From positions 268,327,151 to 268,391,150 of the forward strand of contig CM048750.1 in NCBI GenBank assembly GCA_026315105.1: a DNA stretch of 64,000 nt, read 5' to 3'. A model generated the notes under the pieces. That model made no database searches. It was not told where the DNA came from and saw nothing but the letters and a program-made list of their open reading frames with translations. Source of the stretch: Locusta migratoria. Lineage: Eukaryota > Arthropoda > Insecta > Orthoptera > Acrididae. Below are positions 20,069 to 30,724 of the stretch, one piece after another. The position numbers were made by a program, and so were the translations under genes. The stretch's first letter is position 1; each line of letters starts with the position of its first letter.

Positions 20069-20502
20069 GCGATATAGCTTTTCTGTGAAACATATTTTTC
20101 GTTTCGTGTAGATGGCGTTGTAAGTGGCGAACGTGAAAATGAGTTGAAAGTTATTGAAAAACGGTAATATCTGAAACAAATAGCGCCTTGGTTTACAACG
20201 TTTCCTATGAAAATTTTCCATTACGGTACGTGCAGTATTGTACACTGGATTGTGATGCTGGTGCCTGTATATAGGGCCAGCATAGACCGTCTGTTTCACA
20301 TTTTATAATATTTTACAAAAATACTTTTCCTTGCAAGTGCTCAAATTAAAATCAAATGTCATACGCGACAGTGAAATGACCGCCGGTATGTGGCGCTGCC
20401 GGAGAAATTCCGTTTTACATTTTAAATATTTTATTTTTTATGTTAATGCCTAAATTATGACGCTGGTCGTTTTTCAGACCAATACCATAATATAATGTAA
20501 TA

Positions 20503-20900
20503 GGTGCGCCTCGGTTGCACAGTGGTAGAGTGCCAGACTACAAATCCAAAGGTCGCGGGTTCGATCCCCGCCAGGTCTTAGGATTTTTATCTGTCACTTC
20601 CCACTTCTTTCACCTCTGGCAGTATTGCTCATGTGAAATAATACCGAGTAGCACCGTGGTTCGGAACCCACGTTAAACTGTAGGTCCCCCTATAACTGGC
20701 TGGGTAAGTCAGTTCGAAGGTCGGAGGAAGGCAATGGCATACCACCTCCAAACAGGACCATGCCTAGTAAAGCACTGTGGTGTTCAAACCAATCTTCGGA
20801 TTGTTGACTGCTTACCTTTACATACCACCTCCAAACAGGACCATGCCTAGTAAAGCACTTCGTTGTTCAAACCAATCTTCGGATTGTTGACTGGCTTTTT
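20503..20900 (+). mobile_element. Second SINE family, tRNA-like head and internal duplication
   Basis: The head has GGTTGCACAGTGGTAGAGTG as A box and GGGTTCGATCC (20557-20567) as B box. The anticodon stem does not pair well, so it is not a working tRNA gene. The body contains GGAGGAAGGCAATGGCA and CCACCTCCAAACAGGACC, a core I know from other insect SINEs. A block of about 75 bp ending in CAATCTTCGGATTGTTGACT is present twice (about 20738-20814 and 20820-20892). Confidence 0.8.
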
Positions 20901-22188
20901 ACGTCAATGTATCTTATTTTTAATCGTCTGTAATGGTGCCGACCCTATTGTAAGGCACACTACAGGTGGCGGCCTCTAACGGAGCCACGAGTCACCTCCT
21001 AAACGACGTTGATATGCACAGTACACGCTGCAGGCCTGTGGATGCATCATCTATTTTAACCTATTTTAAATTTTAATGTAATTATGTATTAACAGTGGAC
21101 AACGTACAGATTCTATCAGTCATTTGCTTCATGCAGCGTATTATTGCGGTTGGATTATGGTAAACCTGCAAATGTGACCTTTCTAGCATCAATACCAACT
21201 GCTGGTTTTATGGTTTTTAATATGAACAGTGTAAATTAATGCTTCTTACTTGTCGCGTATCTTTTTATTATTATTAATTACGATTTGGGTCGCCTATCCT
21301 TGTCACATGCCTTAATTAGCAAGTGAGATTTAAGTTACAAAAAAAATGTCAATTTCTAAATGTTGTTAGCAAAGTGCACTTTACGTATTCTAATGTAATA
21401 TGAATGATCAATATGCCCTGTTAGGTTTGAAAATAAGTTATACCCTCAGTATAACGTCAAGGAATAACCTTCAATTTGTTTTGACGTCTAATTAATGACA
21501 TCTTGCGACAATACATTTATTTATATTTTTAGTGACAATAAAAATATATAATAATAAATTGACCTCTACATCTTATTGTCAAAACCTGTTTTTATATAAA
21601 AACAGCTATTTAAAATAGGAAGGTAGATATGATTATTCCCTTTTGTAACGAATAGTTCACAATTATTTGAATATCATTAATTAAAATCAATTCTATTACC
21701 AACATAACAGACACCAAAGTTGTTAAGTAAAATTTCACTAGTAACATACAGATAGTAATTTTAGGTTGAACTTAGGTTACCATCCATTGTTTTATCTTAA
21801 ATTTCTAAACAAATGAAACACAAAACACGAATTTTATGTTTAATGCCTGTAGGCTTGTTTAATTATTTATTTTCTGACTCATATAGATATTTGATTATTT
21901 ACAATTCCAGTGAAGAAGAGTGACAGCCATTAAAATATTCTCCTTTCTGATCTTCGAATCAAATTGGTAGCAAAGAAACAAATGGAAAAGTAAACAAACT
22001 TAATTCTTCCCACCAGAACCTAAGTCACTCTTCACTAAAACTTTCTTTCTTATATTTTTCTTGGCCTTTCAGGCTAATTTTCTGTAGCCTACATTGAACA
22101 AACATATAAGCATTCATAAATCATATAAAAAATAAAAAGAATAATTACTTCTTCTTTAACATTTCGTAATAAGTTGAAGCGGAAACTC

Positions 22189-22189
<1 letters not shown>
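20901..22189. other. No gene recognised
   Basis: AT-rich. No domain-bearing ORF in either strand and no clear repeat shared with the rest of the window. Confidence 0.5.
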
Positions 22190-22246
<57 letters not shown>

Positions 22247-22266
22247 AAGAGAGAGAGAGAGAGAAA
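22190..22266. repeat. Poly(A) run and (GA)n
   Basis: About 55 consecutive A (22190-22244) followed by GGAAGAGAGAGAGAGAGA. The upstream sequence matches no element I recognise, so I cannot say whether this is a retroposed tail. The minus-strand poly-Phe ORF here is an artefact. Confidence 0.9.
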
Positions 22267-22424
22267 CAGACCATTCGAATATTCTTGATTGAGATGCCTC
22301 ATCCTTATAGAAACTTTTGATTTAAAGTAGAGCACAGAGATTTGATGACATTTTATTTATTTATTTATTTTTTGTTTACACGCTCAATTTCCGTCTGTAT
22401 CAAGGTAAATAGAAACACTAATAA

Positions 22425-22548
22425 ACTCATTTTATGTGGTTCAGATTTGAATGTTAGATCTTGACAAAAATTTTCTACCGTCTTGTTGTTACCAAAATAA
22501 TCACACTAGAGCGCCGGGATAATTTAGTAACTAAAATTTTAACAGTAT
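22425..22548 (+). repeat. Foldback arm, left (partner 22925-23050)
   Basis: Contains ATGTGGTTCAGATTTGAAT, TTTTCTACCGTC and TAACTAAAATTTTA-like blocks, matched in reverse complement at 22925-23050. The SINE at 22549-22746 sits in the loop beside the arm. Confidence 0.78.
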
Positions 22549-22746
22549 GCCGCGGTGGAGTAGCCGAGCGGTCTAAAGTGTGTCGCTGCGGAGCGCCCGG
22601 TTGCTCGCCGTGGAGGTTCGAGTCCTCCCTGGGGCATGGGTGTGTGTTTGTCCGTAGGTTAGTTTACCTAGGTTTAAGTGGTTTGTATGCTACGGATTGA
22701 TGACTACGTAGTTTGGTCCGATAGATTTACAAACATTTGAACATTT
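22549..22746 (+). mobile_element. SINE inside a foldback element
   Basis: Head GCCGCGGTGGAGTAGCCGAG, B box GGTTCGAGTCC, CTGGGGCATGGGTGTG, body to TTTGAACATT. Flanks TTTTAACAGTAT (22537-22548) and TTTTAATTGTAT (22747-22758) look like a decayed duplication (10 of 12). Confidence 0.9.
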
Positions 22747-22924
22747 TTTTAATTGTATGAGCAATAAATAATGTTGCTCAGTTGAATTTACTTTTCATCC
22801 TGGATATAATGGCTTCAAGAGGCTTAGCAATAGCCGTTAGTTTTATTTATTCCCGATATGTTAACTATTTTAAACTGGTTTATAGTTCTAATAACAAAAC
22901 CCGCTTATAGCGCGTAAGTTGTAG

Positions 22925-23050
22925 CTTTACATCGGTAAAATTTTACTTTCTATTCCGGCGTCTTCGCCTGATTATGTTGGTAACACCAACAGGACGGTAG
23001 AAAATCTTTATCAAGATATAATATTCAAATCTGAACCACATATAATGAAT
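22925..23050 (-). repeat. Foldback arm, right
   Basis: Reverse complement of the block at 22425-22548: TTCAAATCTGAACCACATAT and GACGGTAGAAAAT are the clearest shared parts. No coding sequence in the loop. Confidence 0.78.
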
Positions 23051-23401
23051 ACGGTAGATTAGAGTTTCGTACAGACCATGAAGGAAATAAACAATGCTAC
23101 TTCTCCTCTATTGGTGACATGTTCTTGACCTTGTCAGCTCAGTAAAAATAATTGCCCTTGTAAAACGAAGATTTCATGACAAAACATTTAAGATTGGTCA
23201 ATCCCAACGTCACATTATTGCCGGCATTCAGCATTCGTTGCCAGCATTATCACGCGAAGTCACCAGGGTAAGACTTAAAATTTAACCGCCTATACAATAT
23301 AGCGAGTCATTCATTGTCGTTGAGCAACACAGTAAAGCGTCAAAAGATGTTGCATTTGTGTGAATTCATTTATATCGTGGTAATTTTTTGTTTCAGTTAT
23401 T

Positions 23402-23758
23402 TTAAGTGTTATGTATGTGCAGACTTTTTACCTTTTCGTTTGCATTCACACTTACTACAATTTCTTTTCCATGCCAGTTCAGATTGTTTATGGAGGGGAT
23501 TGCTGTTGGTAATAACTTCTTTCTGGAAGTTTGCCCTAGAAGCTCATTTCTCAGATCCCGTTCATAATCCTCAGACCGAAAATGAGCTGAACACACACGT
23601 GCAGTTTTCACATTCACTTTGTCCTTGCGTTTGCATCGAACAAGCCATTCACGTTACAGGTGCTCATCCTTGGGAAAAATGTGATAAATAACGTTCGTCG
23701 TAGTTCGAACAGTATCAGTGCATTGTGCCACAGCACAATTACAGTGGTCCTTGCTCAT
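23402..23758 (-). pseudogene. THAP zinc-finger exon with one in-frame stop
   Basis: From ATG at 23758 the minus strand reads one frame of 118 codons to a stop at 23402. THAP domains are C2CH zinc-dependent DNA-binding modules of regulators and P-element-type transposases. Visible: CAVAQC (first Cys pair, residues 8-13), FPKDEHL, REWLVRCKRKDK with the conserved Trp (38), VCSAHF (Cys 56, His 59), and PTAIPSIN (residues 84-91) matching the AVPTIF box. Codon 35 is TAA (23656-23654), so as read the domain is broken. A strong donor GTAAGT lies at 23455-23450 just after the domain, suggesting a first coding exon. It is either a decayed host or transposon-derived gene or a gene with an allelic or assembly error. 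Downstream exons not found. Confidence 0.72.
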
Positions 23759-23845
23759 GACTGCCTCGAAACAAATTACTTTTCTTGGATGTACACGGCG
23801 ACTTCGGTATCCTGCTCAGTGCACAATACTGCAGCGTCCTCGCAG

Positions 23846-23853
23846 TGACGTCA
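23846..23853. promoter_or_regulatory. CRE-like palindrome upstream of THAP exon
   Basis: TGACGTCA, an exact cAMP-response-element palindrome, about 90 bp upstream of the THAP ATG within a CpG-richer stretch. Position is plausible for a promoter; function is inferred. Confidence 0.4.
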
Positions 23854-23918
23854 CGGCGCGCAAAGGCGTCTTGGGAGTTTTCTGCTCGCCAGGCGCCGGA
23901 ATGGCCTACCTGCTTTTT

Positions 23919-23928
23919 CTATATACCT
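23919..23928 (-). promoter_or_regulatory. TATA-like box upstream of THAP exon
   Basis: Minus-strand GGTATATAG about 160 bp upstream of the ATG at 23758. A start site about 30 bp downstream would leave a 5' leader of roughly 135 bp. AT-rich genomes give chance matches, so confidence is limited. Confidence 0.35.
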
Positions 23929-24184
23929 TGACGTCTTCCACATCTGGCAATGGGTTCTACTCAATGATGGTGACTTCTCCGAAGGACACTAACAGGTGCA
24001 AACATGTAATTCTTTTCTAACGGTTGTGAATAATTAGTTGCCACTATTTAAGTTACAACACTCATATTAACAATAATACTATTAAACCTTCCTCTCCCTA
24101 TAAAAGCCAACTTCCAACAAGAAACATTATTGATATTACAATAATTATTATGATTAGACATGTAACTACGATAACTGTTTCTAT

Positions 24185-24675
24185 TAAGTACCGTGGCGCG
24201 CCCCGCAGAACCACGACGTGGCGCCGCAGTGCAGCCCTGCGCGCGCCAGCTCAAGAGACGCACACGCCGCGCACCGGTAAGTCGGCAGCGGCGGACGGTT
24301 CGAACCGCGCGCCACGACCCAGTCCCGGCTCCTTCCGGCAGGCGGCGCTGCACCGCCCCAAGTCTCCAGATCCGCTCACCGCGCAGACGCGAGGGACCTC
24401 TTCGTACCTCGCACGAAGACAGTATGACTGTCTCAGCGGCCAATCAGCGACCGCAGGGACACCAGCCGCCGCGGCCTTAAGTATCCGCACCACGGCTAAG
24501 ACCGGCGTCTTCTGACACCGCGGACCACGAGGGAGCACCGCCGCAGCCGCAGCCGGACCGTCGCCGAAGCCACGTCTCCGCTACGCCTGGCCACCGACCG
24601 CCGGACTCTGCCGCTGCCGCTTCCTGCCGAGGTCCCGAAGCAGAGGACACCGAACTTCGAGGAACCTCTACTTTG
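24185..24675. other. CpG-rich block, promoter or LTR-like
   Basis: Very GC- and CpG-rich against an AT-rich background. CGGCCAATCAGCG (CCAAT box) is at about 24438-24450 and a TTAAGTATCC TATA-like stretch at about 24476. Overlapping ORFs on both strands (24150-24515 plus, 24048-24443 minus and others) follow the composition. It may be a CpG-island promoter or the U3 of an unrecognised LTR. No second copy is in this window. Confidence 0.5.
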
Positions 24676-26735
24676 TACAAGAGTCAGAAATAATTATCAG
24701 GAAGACTTGCTTCTAGGGAATTATTTAATCTATCCAAAGAAGTTGTGTTTGTTTTTTGGTTATTGGTAATTGGAAATATTATTTTTCATTGTACTGTGCA
24801 CGTTAAGCAGAGAATATATTCTGAACTATAAAGAGATACAGAGCATCTCGTGTTTCTGTTGTACATAACATTAAGTATATAACTTCTTATTAAAAATTAG
24901 TATTTCCATTCTTAGATTCATGCCGCAGCCGGGTTTGACGGTGATTCAAAGTAAGACGGCTAGCACTGTTTTAGCACCTTAATGCCAGGGGACGTTATAA
25001 CTACCGATTGTTATTAAGGGAATGTCACAATCGTCTTTGTGCACGAAGTTGTGACATACAGTTGATACTATTAAGAACTCCAGTGAGACACTATCCTCCT
25101 TAAAATCAAATATGATTGGAGTGATAGCCAAAGTAAAAATCTGCCAGCACTCAACGTCTTCCGTTTTCTTAATTGATATTTTATTCCCACTACTCCACAA
25201 TGGCGGGGCGTGAGCTTCTAGCAGTAGTCTTTCGCGCTCCAGACAAGAGTGACAATATATGAAACACACATCTTAGAAAGTGACAGGGCGACAAACACGA
25301 AGTGCCACGCATACGAGAGACGGATAGAAATTGTCAGTTATGACATCTGAAAACGCAAATTGTTCATCTGAAAAACATTCACACAAAAGAAGATTAGAAA
25401 TAATAATGCATACGGTAAGACATATGGTCGGTGCTTTGAAATATATTACAATACGCGACTTACAAGGCAGATATGACGGGGAACTTGAACCTTTTTTCCT
25501 TTCATTGTCTACATTGGTCGGACAATTACGGGATCAGTTGAGATACGTAGGTTCTAAAGTATTGTCTTCGGCGGAATGAACTAAGATGGTTCGACGTCTT
25601 TCTGTAGGTTCTATAGAGTGGAGACACCAACATTACGGCAACCGAGATAGTAGTAGCAACAGAAAGTTGCTGCAGATAGGGTTAGTGTCGACTTCTGTTT
25701 ACTCTCTATAATCCCTTGTTTATATTTTAATTAATATATTTTTTAATATTTTGGGGATAAAAAATTAATTTTCGTAGTAGGGATTTCAAAATTTAAAATT
25801 ATTATGGATATAATATTAAGTTCGGATCAAAGTAATTTCGAAGGGGGGGATGTACCAGCGTGGAAAGCAAATATGACCAAGTCTATTTTCTCCGTGTAGC
25901 CATATAAAAATGAAATTTCGGCACTGTTAGAGTTAGTTATCTCATGTTAATTTAGTTCTTGCTTGTTTAATATAACGGAGTTAAACCCTGTATGCAGTTG
26001 GTAATTTAAAGCGACTATTTAGGCTTACACGGGGGATTTAACGTCGCGATCTGTCTGAGATATACGTTTAGAAATCATCTTTTGCATTCAATACTTACCG
26101 GTTGAACGTGTATCTGTGGAACGGAATTTAATTTGACTCAAATAATTACTAAAACTATAATTAGGAACCAGAATGAACCTATTCAGTGAGATGCATTCTC
26201 ATTGCATCTTTAAATATTTGTAAATACATTTGAACATACCACAAAATTTACGTGTGTGTACTTCGTTTATATAGTTATATCTCTGGTTCAATTAAAGGAC
26301 GTGTGTCGAATTATCGACTGGACTGTCAGATCAGAATATTGACCATATAACACATAATAGGCATTAACTATCTGCGTACTATCTGCATTAAAACGTATTA
26401 TGGTGTGATCATAGAAAATAACTTGGAAAAAGCCAACATTCATGAAAAATTTCAGGAATAACATTTTGCGAGGCAACACATAATAATTCATTGGACAACA
26501 TTCATCGAGTTTACCGTTAATAAAATCAAGTTCGTTTTACAAGTGAGAGTACGAAGTTCTGTTTTGTTATGGCATGCCTGCCAACGGAAGTATAATCTAA
26601 ACGTCAAACCACTAAAAGCCGGGCACATACGCTTCATACGTTGTTTTACGCGCAGCGTAACTAGGGGGATGCCATATCTACCAATCGAATTATACAAGCA
26701 GTCCGGTTCAGATAGTTTAGTAAGCAGGAACTGCA
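24676..26735. other. No gene recognised
   Basis: Mostly AT-rich. The best open frame starts near 25340 (plus, 80 codons to 25579, MTSENANCSSEKHSHKRR...) and has no domain I know. 24979-25269 minus is similarly anonymous. Neither is supported as a gene. Confidence 0.45.
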
Positions 26736-27366
26736 ATGCAACGTGACTTAGCCGATGATATGGCATGGTGAGCCATAGGAAGGTTAGAAGCGGGACAGAT
26801 ACAGAGGGAGGTGGCTGCAGCAATTGGAGTGTCCCGAAGTGTAGTTTCCAGGACCTGGACGCGATTTGACAACAGGGAACATTAAAATAAGGCAAGGCCA
26901 AGGGCGTCCACGGGTATCATCTGCAAGAGATGACCGCTATCTCCCGCAAATTGCCCGTTGGGACAGGAGGCTGAATACAATTCAGCTGCAACGCATCCTC
27001 CAGGAAGCAACAGGACGCACAATATCATCACAAACAGTCCGAAATCGCCTTCGCGTTTGTGGCCTTTACGCACGGAGGTCTATGGTGTGTGACCCATCAA
27101 AAACACGACTCTGTTTAGGCTGCAGAAAGTGGGCGGAGGAACATAAGGATTGGAGTCGTACCGAATTGGGGGGTGGGGGGTGTTCTGTTCACAGATGAGT
27201 CAAGATTTTATGTTCAGTCGGGCTATCGCCGTTCCCTGGTCTGGAATGAACGTAGAACTGGCGACAATACTGCTTATGTGCAGGAATCATCACCATATCA
27301 TGTTTTGTTCGAAAGGTGTGGGCAAGAGTCAGTATTGGCGCACGTACGGACCTCTATGTCGTTCAG
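26736..27366 (+). pseudogene. Tc1-like transposase, N-terminal and central part (copy 1)
   Basis: ATG at 26736 opens MQRDLADDMAW, then a stop. IGRLEAGQIQREVAAAIGVS and SVVSRTWTRF form the first helix-turn-helix; GQGRPRVSSARDDRYL (GRPR AT-hook-like motif), NTIQLQRILQEATGRTISSQ and VRNRLRVCGLYARR follow as the second DNA-binding part. LFTDESRFYVQSGYRR holds the first catalytic Asp (GAT 27194). It has frameshifts near 26875 and 27175. Reading stops at RTDLYVVQ-like codons where the CR1 LINE is inserted; the rest is at 28756-29300. Confidence 0.9.
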
Positions 27367-28755
27367 AGTCTACATCTACATGGGATACTCTGCAAATCAC
27401 ATTTAAGTGCCTGGCAGAGGGTTCATCGAACCACAATTATACTATTTATCTCCCATTCCATTCTCGAATAGCGCGCGGGAAGAAAGAACACCTGAATCTC
27501 TCTGTTCGAGCTCTGATTTCTCTTATTTTATTCTGATGATCATTTCTACCTATGTAAGTGGGAGTCAACAATATATTTTCGCATTCGGAGGAGAATGTTG
27601 GCGATTGGAGTTTCGCAAGTAACCCACGCCTCAGCGATAAGCGCCGTTGTTCTAATGATTCCCATCCCAGATCCTGTATCATTTCCGTAACGCTGTCTCC
27701 CCTGTATCGTGACAATACAAAACGAGCTGCCCTTCTTTGGACTCTCTCGATGTCCTCCGTCATGCCCACCTGATAAGGATCCCACACTGGGCTGCAATAC
27801 TCCAAAAATGGACGGACAAGCGCAGTGTATGCAGTTTCTTTAGTAGTTCTGTTGCATCTTTTAAGGATTCTGCCAATAAAACGCAGTCTCTGGTTCGCCT
27901 TTCCCACGATATTATCTACGTGTTCTTTCCAGTTTAAGTCTGAAGTAATAGTAATTCCTAGGTATTTTGTGGAGTTTACGGCCTTCACATTTGATTGATT
28001 TATGTTGTAAACAAAGTTTAACGGATTTCTTTTCGTACTCATGTGGACGACTTCACACTTCTCATTATTTAGAGCCAGTTGCCAATTTTTACACCATACT
28101 GATATCTTATTCAGATCGTTCTGCAGTTGGTTTTGATCTTCAGATGATTTTACTAGACGGTAAATGACGGCGTCATCTGCAAACAACCTAAGAGAGCTAC
28201 TTAGATTTTCCCCTAAATCGTTTATGTAAATAAGGAATAGCAGAGGACCAATAACACTACCTTGTGGAACGCCCGATATCACCTCTGTTTTAGTCGATGC
28301 CTTACCATCGATTACCACGAACTGTGTCCTCTCAGACAAGAAATCCCCTATCCAATGGCAAATTTGGGGCGATATACCATAACCACGCAATTTGATTAAA
28401 AGGCGTTTGTGAGGTACGGTGTCAAAAGCTTTCTGGAAATCAAGAAATACGGAATCGATTTGCGAACCTTTGTCGATAGCACCCATCACTTCGTGTGAAT
28501 ATAGAGCTAGTTGTGTTTCGCATGAACGATATTTTCTAAATCCGTGTTGACCTTGGGTCAAAAGATCGTTCTGTTCGAGATAATTCATAATATTTGAATA
28601 CAGGATATGTTCCAAAACCCTGCTGCAAATTGACGTCAATGAAATAGGCCTGTAGTTTAGTGGGTTACTCCTACTGCCTTTCTTGAATATAGGTGTGACC
28701 TGTGCAACTTTGACTGCTCAGAGATTATGGAGACTAGATCTTTAGACCATTTCGT
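27367..28755 (-). mobile_element. CR1/L2-group LINE, 5' truncated
   Basis: The 3' end is at the left: minus-strand sequence ends in CATGTAGATGTAGA, a short terminal motif usual for this group, preceded by the AAATGTGATTTGCAGAG block. The element is truncated in the reverse transcriptase and is inserted into the Tc1 transposase. The 5' boundary (28750-28760) is approximate. Confidence 0.85.
27446..28639 (-). pseudogene. CR1/L2-group reverse transcriptase, uninterrupted 397-codon remnant
   Basis: The enzyme would copy element RNA into the genome at a nicked target. Motifs in order: SICSRVLEHILYSNIM, HGFRKYRSCETQL, FLDFQKAFDTVPHKRL (motif A Asp), SGVPQGSVIGPLLFLIYIND (motif B), LRLFADDAVIY (catalytic FADD), TKYLGI, then the C-terminal RPFLEYCSPVWDPY, IERVQRRAARFV and FFPRAIREWN. 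Upstream, TPIFKKGSR is in another frame, so it is truncated and frameshifted; the apurinic endonuclease domain is missing. The unbroken frame suggests a fairly recent insertion. Confidence 0.92.
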
Positions 28756-29300
28756 TGTGCTCAGGCTACTGCCATAGGTATGGGTTCCTTCTGCCGCGGT
28801 GGAGTAGCCAAGCGGTCTAAAACGCCTCGCTGCGGAGCACGCGGTTGCTCGCCGTGAAGGTTCGAGTCCTCCCTGGGGCATGGGTGTGTGTGTTGTCCTT
28901 AGGTTAGTTTACCTAGGTTTAAGTAGTTTGTAAGCTACGGACTGATGACCACGCAGTTTGGTCCGATAGATTTACAGACATTTGAACATTTTTGGTTCCT
29001 TCTGGTGGACGATAACGCTCGTCCTGCACTGGTGGACATGTTTGAAGTTGAGGCAATTGAACGGAGTGGTCAGCTTGTTCACCAGAATTAAATCCGATTT
29101 AGCATGTCTCGGATGCACTTGACAGACCAGCACCTCCTACAACAGTCACTGAGCTGGATATTACACTTAAGGAAGACTGGCCAACTATCCCTCAGGAGCA
29201 GATTGGTAAACTCATACTGTCCATGACACGCAGGAGTGCAACTGTATTGGCCGTCTCAGGTGATCACACGCCGTATTAGAGGGCAACTAGAATGACGTTT
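28756..29300 (+). pseudogene. Tc1-like transposase, C-terminal part (copy 1), with a SINE inserted
   Basis: After the SINE at 28794-28993 the plus strand reads FLLVDDNARPALVDMFE (second catalytic Asp), then after a frame change EWSACSPELNPI. The catalytic Glu codon is TAG at 29100-29102. HVSDALDRPAPPTT, LKEDWPTIPQEQIGKL and MTRRSATVLAVSGDHTPY complete the C-terminus. Stop, frameshifts and insertions make it inactive. No terminal repeats identified. Confidence 0.88.
28794..28993 (+). mobile_element. SINE with 11-bp target duplication
   Basis: Head CCGCGGTGGAGTAGCCAAG, B box GGTTCGAGTCC, GGGGCATGGGTGTG, body to TTTGAACATTTTT. Perfect duplication GGTTCCTTCTG at 28783-28793 and 28994-29004, inside the Tc1 transposase frame. 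Confidence 0.95.
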
Positions 29301-29355
29301 TGAGTATTACGATAGCCCTGATGGTTCCTCGCTCTAGGTAAACCTCCAGAAAATA

Positions 29356-30722
29356 CACTCCTGACAATTAAAATTGCTACACCACGAAGTTGCCGTGCTA
29401 CGGACGCGAAATTTAACCGACAGGAAGACGATGCTACGATATGCAAATGATTAGCTTTTCAGAGCATTCATACTAGGTTGGCGCCGGTGACGACACCTAC
29501 AACGTGCTGACACGAGGAAAGTTTCCAACCGATTTCGCATACTCAAACAGCAGTTGACCGGCGTTGCCTGGTGAAACGTCCTTGTGATGCCTCATGTATA
29601 ATGGAGAAATGCGTACCATTACGTTTCCAACTTCGATAAAGGTCGGATTGTAGCCTATCGCGATTCCGGTTTATTGTATCGCGACATTGCTGGTCGCGTT
29701 GGTCGCGATCAAATGACTGTTAGCAGAATATGGAATCTCTGGGTTCAGGAGGGCAATACGGAACGCTGTGCTGGATCCCAACGGCCTCGTATCACTCTAG
29801 CAGTCGAGATGAAATGCATCTTACCGCATGACTGTAACGGATCGTGCAGCCACGTCTCGATCTCTGAGGCAACAGATTAGGACGTTTGCAACACAACAAC
29901 CATCTGCACGAACAGTTCGACGACGTTTGCAGAAGCATGGACTATCAGCATGGAGACCACGGCTGCGGTTACCCTTTACGCTGCATCACAGACATGGACG
30001 CCTGAGATGCTGTACGCAACGACGAACCTGGATGCACGAATGCCAAACGTCATTTTTTCGAATGAATCCAGGTTCTGTTTACAGCATCATGATGGTCGCA
30101 TCCGTGTTTGGCGACATCGCGGTGAACGCACATCGCCATACTGGCGTATCACCCGGTGTGATGGTATGGGGTGCTATTGGTTAAACGTCTCGGTCACCTC
30201 TTGTTCGCATCGACGGCACTTTGAACAATGGTCGTTACATTTCAGATGTGTTACGAGCCGTGGCTCTACCCTTCATTCGATCCCTGCGAAACCCTACATT
30301 TCAGCAGGATAATGCACGACCGCATGTGGCAGGTCCTGTACGGGCCTTTCTGGATACGAAAAATGTTCTACTGCAGCCGTGGCCAGCAGATTCTCCACAT
30401 CTCTCACCAATTGAAAACGTCTGGTCAATGTTGGACGAGCAACTGGCTCGTCACTATACGTCAGTCACTACTCTTGATGAACTGTGGTATCGTGTTGAAG
30501 CTGCATAGGCATCTGTACCAGTACAAGCCATCCAATCTCTGTTTGATTCAATGCCCAGGCGTATCAAGGCAGTCATTGCGACCAGAGGTCGTTGTTCTGG
30601 GTAATGATTTCTCAGTGCGAAAATGTATTCACATGTCAGTGCTAGTATAATATATTTGTTCAATAAATACCCGTTAATCATCTGCATTTTTCTTGGTGTA
30701 GCAATTTTAATGGCCAGTAGTG
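29356..30722 (+). mobile_element. Tc1-like element (copy 2), terminal repeats and TA duplications
   Basis: The left end CACTCCTGACAATTAAAATT and right end (reverse complement CACTACTGGCCATTAAAATT) continue GCTACACCA as inverted repeats. TA dinucleotides flank it at 29354-29355 and 30723-30724. Length 1367 bp. It starts about 55 bp after the end of copy 1 but belongs to a different Tc1 family. Confidence 0.95.
29618..30627 (+). pseudogene. Tc1-like transposase (DD34E), inactivated
   Basis: Fragments in order: FDKGRIVAYRDSGLLYRDIA (helix-turn-helix), RVGRDQMTVSRIW, GSQRPRIT (GRPR-like), SARTVRRRLQKHGLSAWRP, VIFSNESRFCLQHHDGRIRV, SPGVMVWGAIG, FQQDNARPHVAG, SPIENVWSM and MPRRIKAVI. The first catalytic Asp has become Asn (AAT at 30061). 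The second Asp (30308) and the Glu (30413) remain with 34 residues between them. At least three frameshifts are present. The terminal repeats are intact, so trans-mobilisation by a related active copy is conceivable. Confidence 0.92.
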
Positions 30723-30724
30723 TA

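Noticed and set aside
20503..20580. A tRNA gene with A and B boxes.
   Set aside because: Anticodon stem does not pair and a SINE body follows directly.
22089..22274. ORF with a poly-Phe stretch.
   Set aside because: Translation of the poly(A) run on the other strand.
24048..24680. Several 95-131 codon ORFs in the CpG-rich block.
   Set aside because: Same composition effect; proline, alanine and arginine rich in all frames with no recognisable motif.
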